Assembly (NCBI GenBank): GCA_019188255.1
Contig: JAETXT010000003.1
Coordinates: 2,542,001 to 2,606,000 of the forward strand
Reading direction: 5' to 3'
Origin: Verticillium longisporum
Taxonomy: Eukaryota > Ascomycota > Sordariomycetes > Glomerellales > Plectosphaerellaceae
Length of the DNA: 64,000 nucleotides
Each line of letters begins with the position of its first letter. Positions within the stretch are counted from its first letter, which is position 1. The notes beneath the pieces were generated by a model that saw only the letters and a program-made list of their open reading frames with translations, ran no database searches and was not told the DNA's origin. Of this stretch, positions 55,040-64,000 are shown one piece after another. Made by a program: the position numbers and the translations under genes.

Positions 55040-56540
55040 GGCAGCCTCATTCACTCAACCCCAACACTCATTCTTACCACTACACAAACCAACAACACGA
55101 CCAACTACACCACACACAACATGATCACTTAACTACATTTCATTATCAGTCAACGGACCGGAGCGATTCTATTACTACATGTCTCTCTCACGGCCTCACA
55201 CGCATGCCCATTTCGGAGTTTTATTTCCTTATCTTGTCAACGGCGACTTCACTGTACTCTATTTTTTTTTTGGCCTATCTGGGCTCGGGGGATACAAAGG
55301 GATGGAAGGGGAACCAAACCCCCATCAATCATATTAGAGATGGGAGATACCCCCCTTACACACACAAAAGCAGGCAACTGTTTTCGGGAAGGAAATGCGA
55401 CGATACTCGGACAACCCTACAATTCTTGTAATTTAGTTTATCCCTTCATCATGAAGGCTGGGCGGGGCGATACCCAAGATGCAAACTCCTGTGGAGCTGG
55501 GTATCTTGGACCAATTCACATCAAGGTCTTCAGATTGAACACCTTATTCTACATACCTTTTCTCCTCACCGCTTTGCATCGTGACATTGGGGACATGGGG
55601 GGGCTGAAACATTCTGTTTTGCACGAAGAGGAGGTGGAGGCGGGGGCAAAAGGGTTGGCGAGAAGAAATGCCTCTCGATAGTGTGTACCGCAATCTCACG
55701 ATGGCCTCACCGACAATTTCTCTCTCCCCTCGCCCCAACGCACGACTCGGCTAGCTGCCCACCACCTCGTCTCGGCCGGGAATCGAAAAGGCGGCGGGGC
55801 GGGGCGCCCATGGGCTAGCGGCGCATCATTCGCAGGCTGCTGCAAGTGCTTCTGCGTGCACGGCCCCGCCCTCAGGTACGGGAAGCTCACCTGACCCTAC
55901 AAAGCAAAGCCAAGTGTGCGTGTGTGTGCTGCTTTGCTGCACGATGGTTTAATCTCCCAACGCCGCCCTTCTCAGCTCTGCAGTGTCTCTCTTCTTTTCG
56001 CGGTCATCTTTGCTTTTTCTTTCCCATTTCCTCCCCCCCGTACCCGATCTTTTCTCGCCTGTTGATCAGCTGGCCGCTCCTTCTGCCCCGCCCCCTGTCC
56101 ATATACCCTCGACTCAACGCGATGGCCAGATTTCGGATCGGTGGCTGTCCGAAGTGATGGGTTTACATCGGTTTGAGGCGTTCACGTATTCACTCACTCA
56201 ACACCCCTCCCATACCCTGTCGGGCTGGAGAGGGGCGGCGGGCAAAACTAGTTTGATGATTCATTCATTGGACGAGGTGCGAGGCGCGAGGAATTGACCG
56301 GGCGAGTACTTTCTTGTCGTTCGGATACCGGGTGGCCGAGGGAAGCGAGCGTGCCGTGCGCCAAGACACTTTCTTTGGGGGGCCTTTCCCTCTGCGCGAT
56401 GGGTGCAGAGAGCAGAGGAGAGAAGAGGAATGGGACAGACAATGGGGCCCATGGAGTTTCCTCTTCGGGATATGGTTTGGTCTGTGCCAAGAAGGCGATT
56501 GGACGTTTTGTTCCTCCTTGGCACGCCCATGTGCTTCTTG

Positions 56541-56563
56541 CTCTCTCTCTCTCTCTCTCTCTC
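56541..56563. repeat. (CT)11 microsatellite
   Basis: Pure CT run in gene-free DNA. Confidence 0.9.
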
Positions 56564-57433
56564 CGTATTCGGTCTGCCAAGCTCGTTTTGGACTTTTGAG
56601 TTCTCACCGCGATCGCCGTTCCATCTCGACGACAAGCCGAGGATGCGACGCCAAGGAGGGGTAGAAGACACACAGAGAGAGAGTGTGTGTGGCTTTCATG
56701 CATCTTCCAAGGCGGTGGCATCTTTTTCGCGGCCAGTGAGGTGGATGTTCGGCCGTCTCATTTTGGAGGGGACGCTCCGTGAAGATGGCCCAGGTTGGGC
56801 AAGGCTGGTGTGCTGATGCAAGGCACGAAAGCAGGTACAGGCAGGGGCCCTCTCTGTCGAGCTGTCTTGGCTGGTTCGCATCGTGCCGTTCGCTGGTGGG
56901 TATCAACCTGGCACAGCCTGTGTTGGGTGCGAATTGGCGAGAAGTGCAGGGGGTCGTTAAAGTGCAACCAGCTGCCGAGAGGTGTCTTTCGGGGTGGGGT
57001 GGAAAAAAGAAGGCACCAGGGGGGGGAGAAGATACAGGGGGGGAAGAAGCAGGAGGGACCACGTGGATGCTGTAGTTTTGTCATGACGACATGATTATGT
57101 GGCCATTGTATGTATGATTTTCTAGCTATTGGATTTTTCTGCATCTGGTTGATCACGGGGGTTGCCATCTCCGCCAAAGTTCGTGATGGCTGCATGCACC
57201 AGTAGCATCCAACACTGGTCAGCATCGTTGACAGCCATCACTCACCATCGGCCTCATACCATCGTGCTCTCACGCCCCTCCGATGCATCCATCCCGCGAA
57301 CTGCGCCGACCTCGCCGAATACGGCCGCTGTCACACGATGAAGATGCGACACCTTACATGGGACGATATTCTTCCGTTGAAGCCGTGTCGGGTTTCCCCC
57401 AGACAACCACACACTCACACACGCTCTCTCAGT

Positions 57434-57451
57434 CACACACACACACACACA
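57434..57451. repeat. (CA)9 microsatellite
   Basis: Pure CA run in gene-free DNA, preceded by further CA-rich sequence. Confidence 0.9.
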
Positions 57452-60001
57452 TACCGCAGCGGCACGGACACGCCATCAACCCGGCTGTGCAGCCCAAGGG
57501 ACGAGCGCCCCGATTCGGCACCTGGTACCTGACATGGTGGCCCGACTGACGTACTCTGCCGCGTGTGCATCAACAGGCCTGAGCACCAACAGCTTGGGTG
57601 GACATGGGACGTCGACAGCCCAACGAGATCTGCTTGCAGCTGTGTTGCGCAACTGTCAATCATGGGCAGGTTGATGCTCACTACTAAAATGAATATGAAT
57701 CAGCAACCAGCTCGCCTAGGAACCTCAACATGGAGATGCAGCACTCAACCACTCGGCTGACCGACCAGGGGGCAGGGGTGCTCACGATGCTGCAAGGGGG
57801 GAGGGGGGGCGTCTCAGCAGCCCGATCGGGGCGTCCGTCTTTTCTTCGTATGCCCTGCCCTGCCACCGCTGTTGCTACCGCATCGTCATTTGACCTGTGC
57901 ATCTCCCTCGGCCCCGGTGAATAAGCTCATCTCAAGACGAGAGAACGAGAGCAACAGCGCGCTCCTCGTATCCCCGAACAGAAACGGGCTCCCCCTGCCG
58001 TGCCCTGTGACCTCGTGTCATGTCGCGCTCGCTGTTTGCGAACAGAAAAAGGGCTGCGCACAGGCCCTTCCTCGGGTCTCCCTTGGCGCGCGAAAACGGC
58101 GGCACCCGCTTAGCTAGCGAGAGCTAACTATTCATAGTCCAACGAGTCGGTGGATTGGTCGTGAGTACGAGGGGTGGGGGGCAGCGCCGCCTTCACCGTT
58201 CACCGCGTGCCTCGACGATCCCATCGTCTACTCAGTCGTCGCTGACATTCTTCGCCACGGTGATGGAGACGTCGCAAATTAGGGGTCCAGTGTCTACCCG
58301 GGGACGAACCCTGCTCAGCTGCTTGCTGGGTTGAGGAATGCTATTTATTCCCGTTCGCATTCGTTTTAGTCGCGGTCCAAGTGGAGGCGACCGTTAAAGC
58401 TATTGAGAACGTAGAGGGGAAAAAACATTTTCTGGCGTTGGGTTAGATTATGTTTCGTTTCCTCGGTCTGGAGATTCCAAGGACTCCCCTTCTTCATCTG
58501 GGTTGCCCTTTGTGGACTGCTGGGGTGGCACGTTCCCTCCCCTTTTTCCTCTCTACTTGGACCCTTGTGGGGACCGAACGACCAGAATGAGCAACATGGT
58601 CGATTGTGGGGTATGACGACATGCCAATTTGGGCTTCTCCTCCTGGCCTTGAACTCTCTTCATTGCCCAATATGTCTTGCAGACATGATGAGGCTGAGAG
58701 GCGTTGAACGTTGAAACGCTTCGGCGCGCCGGCTCATCGGTGCTGCACGTGGAGATCTTGGCTGTCGCCCGTGCATCTTCGTATCTTCGTCGACCCAGAC
58801 TGTGGACCGGTACCTACCAAGCCCTAGGTTTCGAGCCGTGGAATGCAACCAGGCGTTTGCGTACACGGGGCTGTGGCAGAGTTTGTTATCAACACAAGTG
58901 TGCATGGCTCTGTGCCAAGCGTGGCACGCTGCCATCAAGCATAGACCGGCAACCCTCGGACGCTTGGATGTTGCCTTGGCAGGGAGCGGGTTCGAGCTGC
59001 TTTATACGTATTGGAGCAAGTGACACGATCAGAGTGTGCGACCTCACAATGTTACGGAGAGACATGAAACAAAGTCACATCTAAAATTGCAACTGGCTGG
59101 TGCTGAGTGTCGTGATGAGTTCCATCGCGGGGCTGGATTTGCCTGGAATCCTGCTCAACTGATCCAACCCATGGTCAACTTTTCCGTCGGGCCCTATTCG
59201 ACGATAAGCATTGAGTTCTTATCATGGCAGACAGTTTTATAACCTGTGTCATAAAGCTTTCATGATATACCCATTAGAACACGTGTGCTCTGTAGACATA
59301 CCTCCGTATCTGACATCGTTCAGAAAAAGCTCGGACGACTCATCCTAAACCGGGGTCCGCACAGAGCGCAGACGGCAAGCTCGGAGCGACTACCCCCATA
59401 TGACTTTGTAGTTTTCCCTGTCAGTCCTGGCCAAGTGATTACCTGACTCAATGAGATAACATTCACTTCTCCTCTGGCCTCTGCTTGAGCAGGCTGGGGA
59501 GGCCTTTTATCGGGTGACTGCTATCTGGTGACTTTGATACGGGATGAGGACGTCTCTCTGACTGTCTGCATGCAAAAGTTTCGAGGACAAGATGAGTTGG
59601 GACATTGAATCACGAGACTTGAGGGCTCTGGACGGACGAGTCAGTTCCTGCAAAATGTAAAAATGAATAGGATTCAAGCCTGCGAAGGCCGAAGTGAGTT
59701 CATGACCAGAAAAGGGCACCCCTGTTTATCGTACCCATCACACAGGGGAGGACATACAATTCAGGCAGCCACAGGCTCTGGGAAACCCAAGTGGCACCCT
59801 TTCAAGGCGTTTGGTCAAGAGATCCCAAGGCACCAGCACCAACCGCTTTTCCCCGGCGGTGTAACTGCTAGGTACATCACGAACCCTGCCTTGATTGAAA
59901 GCTGAGACGATCAGGCCCTTATAAGATCAGCGCTTGGGCGAAATCGAGCTTGAAAGTTTGGGTCTCGTCAACGACAAATCCAACAATCCAGCTGAAGCCC
60001 G

Positions 60002-61271
60002 TCAGCTCAATCCGAGACGACCAATGTCCGCGCTCAAAGGCCTCCCCTGCATCATCTCCGCCATGACCATGCCAGTCCCGACCCCCAGCGAGATCCCCCA
60101 CGGGCCATGTCCCGCCGCGACGAAAACCCCGCCACCGGCCCCCGGCCGCGTCGCCATGCCCGGCCCCAGCGCCGCGTCCGGCACGCGGCAGAGCAGCGGC
60201 GCGCCCGTCTCGGTGACGGGGCGAAAGCAGTGGCCCTCGCGCACGACCTCGAGCTTGTCCCCCTGCTCGACGAGTTGCGCAGCGGCCCTCCTGAGCTCGG
60301 CAATCTTGTCCGGCCTGATGGGCGCTTCCGAGGGGAGGGCGGGGAGCGGTTCGGCTGTCGAGTTGACGCCCGCGACGTAGAACGTGCCGCCTAGGCGGGA
60401 GAACAATTCGGGAGACCAGCCGTCGGCTGCGGTGCTGTAGACGGCGTGACAGGCGTCTGGGTGGCGGGGCGCTGGAGATCGGAGGACGAGGGAGTGGCCT
60501 GACAGGCTTTCTATGGGGATGCTGGTCGTCGAGAGCGGGAAGAGGGTGGCGAAGACGCGAGGTGTCCAGGCGCCGGCGGCGATGAGGATCTGCGCGCAGG
60601 GAACATCGGTCTCGGTTGAAGTGTCCGTCTGCGCGATGCGAATGCTGGAGAGCTCGTTGTGGATGGCGTCGGCGCCGACAGAAAGGGCTTTGGCGGGGCG
60701 ATGGATCTGGACGCCGCGCGACCGACATGCTTCTAGGAGAAAGTGGCACAGGCGGAGAGGGTCACTGGAGCGGGATCAGAAGAGGGCAGCTGGGAGTTGG
60801 GCAGGGCTCTTACACTTGAGCTGTGGTGCCGTCCTCGGAAATGGATTGTACGTTGTCGCCTTCTCTCCTTCGCAGCCAGGCCGGGATCGTCGTGTCAACG
60901 GTGCCGGCGGCTTGCGCGACTTGAGCGCGGCTCTCGCCAGTATCAAGCCAATCCAAGTCAGCATCGCCACTGAGACTTTGAGGTCCCGACGCGTGACTGA
61001 AGCTGTCCGTTTTTGAGTATCCCCAGTTCTGTCTCCCATCGTTCTCTGTAGCCAGTCTTTTGTGTTCGTTGAAGCTGAGCTCGCCCAAGGAGGCGAGTCG
61101 AGACGCAAACCAGTCTTTAGCCAGGAAGCCACCGGCGAACCCCGAGGCGGAAGAGAAAAAGTCGGACGACGGCTCCACGAGATGTATCGACGATGGTGGT
61201 TGCGTTTCGGAGAGATAGTATGCTGTCGACACGCCGACGATGCCTGATCCAAGAACTACAGTGGTGTTCAT
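60002..61271 (-). CDS. FAD-dependent oxidoreductase, D-amino-acid-oxidase-like (DAO family)
   Basis: Flavoprotein that probably oxidises an amine or amino acid; substrate unknown. Exons 61271-60814 and 60764-60002 (49-bp intron) give 406 residues. The N-terminal Rossmann motif is VVLGSGIVGVSTAYYLSE, followed by FSSASGFAGGFLAKDWF, where DAO enzymes bind the pyrophosphate. The second FAD-contact region is QILIAAGAWTPRVFATLFPL. The C-terminal FAD clamp reads GGGVFVAAGHGPWGISLGVG. There is no signal peptide and no SKL-type peroxisomal end (it ends RLGLS). Yeast Tda3-type oxidoreductases are similar in plan. It is divergent from an SDR gene, with GATA sites between. Confidence 0.88.
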
Positions 61272-61783
61272 GGTTGGGAGATGCCAATGTGCGATTGCTA
61301 TCTGGAGCTTTTTTTTTCAAATGGGGTTTTTTTTTCAACCAAGTACACAATGAATGGCCAGTATTTCTATTATTTAAGCTGCCCAGCCGCTCCCACGTCA
61401 CAGATGAGCTGCCTTGAATCTCCATGACAAAGACCTCAGCATCGCATTAACGTCGATGCCCCTCGATGGCCGGTAATAAGATAAGAGAATGCCCCACCAA
61501 AACAGTTAGTATTAGGTGGATAAGTGTTATTATATTTAGCTTAGTTTTATCGCCAACGTGCCCCTAGGGCTACGTTATATAGTTCCTGCTAACTAACTGA
61601 ATCACAGGAGTCCCTTCCTTCACCACCACACAGCACGTCAACTCGGTGCTCCACCATCCACGACGTCGCCCACCAGTTGTGGTACACAAGAAAAGCCTTT
61701 GCGCCAGCCAGTGTACCGCGACGACCCAATCGTTCACTCAAACAGAACACAAAGCGTTCTCGCCCGCACCGAAAGAACCCGCA
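61272..61783. promoter_or_regulatory. Divergent promoter with GATA sites
   Basis: 512 bp between the FAD oxidoreductase and SDR starts. GATAAG occurs at 61480-61485 and 61519-61524 on the plus strand, 39 bp apart, the arrangement bound by AreA/Nit2-type nitrogen regulators. Two T runs lie at 61310-61336, and the middle (61505-61555) is AT-rich. Confidence 0.5.
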
Positions 61784-62644
61784 ATGTCCTCCAAAGTCTT
61801 CATCGTCACAGGCGCCAGCCGCGGCCTCGGGCTCGCCATTGCAAAGTACCTCCTCGAGGCTTCGCACCAAGTTGTCCTTGCCGCCCGGTCCAAGGACAAG
61901 CTCGAGGAGTTCAAGACGGCCTACCCCAAGCAGGTCGAGTATGTCGCAAGCGACCTCGGTGACCTGAAGGCAAGTATCTGCGGGCCTCTCATTCGAACGC
62001 CTGAAGCTCACACCTCGGCAGTCTGTACCTCAGGTTGCGCACCACGCGATCAAGACGTTCGGCAGGATCGACGGCATCGTCATCAACCACGGCGTCTTGA
62101 CGCCCCTCAGCCGGCTGGAAGATGGCTCCATCGAGGAGTGGAGAAAGAGCTACGACATCAACGTGTTCAGCGGATTGGCAATTGTGGGGGATGATTCCAA
62201 GTTCTTTGCATTCTAGGTGCTGACTATTCTCAGGTGCAAGCTGCGCTGCCGGAGCTTAGGAAATCCAAGGGCAGTGTCCTATGGGTTTCCTCCGGCGCTG
62301 CCACCAAAGCCTACACGGCTTGGGGTGCATACGGCTCGTCCAAGGCCGCCGTGGACCATATTTCGGCGCACCTGGCAGTTGAAGAGCCCGACATCACCAC
62401 CGTTGCCGTCACCCCTGGCCGGGTCGACACGGACATGCAGAAGCTCATCCGGGAGGAAGGCAAGAATGCGATGAACGCCAAAGACCACTCGGCCTTCTCC
62501 TCAGCCTACGATAACGGCGAGCTCGTGAAGCCAGAGCAACCCGGCCACGTCATGGCGCGGTTCGTGATTGACCCTGACCACAGCCTCACAGGCAAGGTGC
62601 TGAAGTGGCAGGCGAGTGAGCTTGCAGCATACCAAGACAAGTAG
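61784..62644 (+). CDS. Short-chain dehydrogenase/reductase (SDR)
   Basis: NAD(P)-dependent oxidoreductase of the classical SDR fold, possibly sepiapterin- or benzil-reductase-like. Three exons: 61784-61969, 62022-62183 and 62234-62644, 252 residues. Cofactor motif VFIVTGASRGLGLAIAKYLL, then VVLAARSKDKLEEF (Arg-Ser after strand 2 suggests NADP), GRIDGIVINHGVLTPLS, catalytic Ser in SVLWVSSGAATKAY and YGSSK with Tyr and Lys. The C-terminus is VAVTPGRVDTDMQKLIREEG. Intron 1 appears to be a GC-AG intron: AAG followed by GCAAGT, acceptor at 62021. The only GT alternatives break the frame. Intron 2 has a weak GTGGGG donor. Confidence 0.9.
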
Positions 62645-63867
62645 ACTTCAGAGCTAGTGGTTCATCTATGATTGCATTGTCAGCGCTGGGTTCCACTCGA
62701 TTTGGCAGAAAACATAGACGAGACAAAATTTGCAGTCAGTCGAAAGATGAAAAGTTCATACGTTAATCCACATAGATGATTCAGGATTAGCATGGAATAT
62801 GTTTTATCATCACGCAAAGTTGTTTTCCCCGCAACAGCGGAGAAGAAAAGAAAAAATTTCTTGCGCCTACCTCTAGCTTGTTCCCAGGACGCAGGCAACA
62901 CCGACGCTGAACACGCGCGCACTTCGGTGACGAGTCGACACATGGACAACTCCGCCGCCCGAGGTGATGCGCTTCTAAGCCAGAGAAGTGACCCAAGTGT
63001 TGTCCGCATCGGCGTGTCTGCGTCGAGGAAGTTTGGTGTCCAAAAGCACACGCTAGCCTGTGGCCCGACATGTCGGTAGAATGTGGAAAGTTTCCTGTGG
63101 ACGAGATGGTCAGCACGAAATTCTTCAACATCCTTGTAGAAGAAATTGCATGATTGCTTGACGGTTCAGCGAAGTCCGTTTGGCTTGGACAGTCATTCAC
63201 CATCGAGGAAAACCTCGTTAGTTTGGGGCGACAGCGTGTTCATCATAGTCGAGTGTGTGGGGAGGGAACGTCGTGTTGACGGAAGAAGGAGAGTAGAAGC
63301 TTACCATTATGGCTACCGCAGCCTAACAAGGGCGACACGCTGCGGAACTGGCCATGTCGCAACTCGGAGCATGAAAGCTGTTGGTTGCTGGATGTTGTCG
63401 GGAAGGAAAGCTGTTGAAGAAAATTCAAGCTCAAGAACTTTTAAGTCCACGACTGCCATGGCCCGTGCGCTGACTGATGTGGGCTCGGGGCCGGGCGCAT
63501 TTCGCATGGCGGCGTTTGGCTTTGGCTCCTGCGTTCTGCTGGCAACTGCTCAACCCCCACTCCACTAATAAGATGCGCTACTCCCGTCCTCTCGGAACCC
63601 TTTGCTCACTTCACTTTCAACCTGTGCCTCGACACTCAACTTCCAGCACTTTTACGACGACCAACACCTCAGCGTTCTCTCCATCAACGGCTTGACTCAG
63701 CGCCACGCGTATCTCCAAAGACATCTACCGAAGCGCCGAAGACGAGGTGCTCTTCTCATCTATTTATCGAAGACCTGCACGCGGTCGATAAAGACCTGCC
63801 CCTCATCTGCAGCCTCATCGCGTCTCATTTCAGCCACCACCCGCGACAAGCACACAACACCTCCACC
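62645..63867. other. Intergenic, 1.2 kb
   Basis: No gene can be supported. A minus-strand ATG followed at once by GTAAGC (about 63307-63313) looks like the first exon of a gene split after its initiator codon, but no convincing downstream exon was found. The last 300 bp are the leader and promoter of the next gene. Confidence 0.45.
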
Positions 63868-64000
63868 ATGTCAGACCACGAGTTCGGAGGTAAGCTCTCT
63901 AGTTATTATCTAAAGCAGCTCGGTTGTGAATTCTTTGCCTTTTGGCTATCGCTACTTTTCCCTGTCTGGACACACTCTTGGTGAAACCAGGCACCTACCT
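63868..64000 (+). CDS. 5' end of an unidentified gene, cut by the window edge
   Basis: Exon 1 is 22 bp (63868-63889), with a good start context (caccATG) and donor GTAAGC. After a 101-bp intron (acceptor CAG at 63990), exon 2 starts GCACCTACCT. The visible protein is MSDHEFGGTY. A tiny first exon and long leader are common in fungal housekeeping genes, but eleven codons are too few to name it. Confidence 0.55.

Larger units (their letters stand above)
55040..60001. other. Gene-free stretch, 5.0 kb
   Basis: No supportable gene on either strand. Simple repeats (CT)11 at 56541 and (CA)9 at 57434, G-runs near 57020-57045 and C/G runs near 57795-57810 are present. Frames such as 58704-59084 have no domain or splice support. 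The first few hundred bases may be 3' UTR of the acidic-protein gene. Confidence 0.5.

Noticed and set aside
59919..60749. 276-codon frame overlapping the FAD oxidoreductase
   Set aside because: Arg/Pro-rich frame-shifted shadow; the oxidoreductase frame has FAD motifs and a consistent intron.
63000..63320. Possible minus-strand gene with ATG followed directly by GTAAGC
   Set aside because: Joined exons gave either an immediate stop or low-complexity protein without family features.
1..64000. tRNA, rRNA, CRISPR arrays, intact transposons and viral genes
   Set aside because: Looked for tRNA T-loop/anticodon patterns, regularly spaced repeats, terminal inverted repeats and transposase or reverse transcriptase motifs by eye; none was convincing. 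A tRNAscan-SE or RepeatMasker run could still find weak cases.

Overview
The window is nuclear DNA from a filamentous ascomycete (Pezizomycotina, most likely Sordariomycetes). The evidence is many short introns of about 45-130 bp with GT-AG ends and CTAAC/CTGAC branch sites, GC-rich codon use, and a set of typical euascomycete genes: a Prb1/PepC vacuolar protease, an Ivy1 protein, the 9.5 kDa complex I subunit, Zn2Cys6 regulators and a mitochondrial homoserine-acetyltransferase-like serine acetyltransferase. No tRNA, rRNA, CRISPR array or intact transposon was recognised. The species cannot be named from sequence alone.

Layout. 0-16 kb holds conserved cell-biology genes: the 3' part of a Rab escort protein, meiotic cohesin rec8, oligosaccharyltransferase subunit WBP1, a complex I subunit, and a very large BEACH/WD40 protein. 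17-22 kb has one small secreted-protein gene followed by 4.6 kb without a supported gene. 22-28 kb carries the vacuolar protease, then an Hst2-type sirtuin divergent from a YSA1-type Nudix ADP-ribose pyrophosphatase, with a second Nudix hydrolase converging on it. 28-39 kb has a conserved unknown gene, the serine acetyltransferase, a secreted carboxylesterase divergent from a Zn2Cys6 regulator, and a Nup53-type nucleoporin. 39-49 kb has Ivy1, an acyl-protein thioesterase, a serine-rich basic protein, a small two-intron gene of 90 codons, and COX16. 48.7-60 kb is sparse, with one acidic-protein gene flanked by 5.6 and 5.0 kb. 60-64 kb has a DAO-type FAD oxidoreductase divergent from an SDR dehydrogenase, and the first codons of a gene that runs off the end.

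Two points stand out. First, seven otherwise conserved genes (rec8, bph1, serine acetyltransferase, the Zn2Cys6 regulator, nup53, the serine-rich protein and the acidic protein) are interrupted by single- or double-base shifts at or beside homopolymers, four of them a run of five C where six restores the frame. In all seven, a one-base (or net two-base) correction makes the summed coding length a multiple of three. This looks like a systematic homopolymer error in the assembly rather than seven pseudogenes. Second, the sirtuin and the Nudix ADP-ribose pyrophosphatase share one divergent promoter: one makes O-acetyl-ADP-ribose and the other belongs to the family that removes it.

Exon boundaries below were read by eye from splice consensus and protein continuity; no transcript evidence was available.
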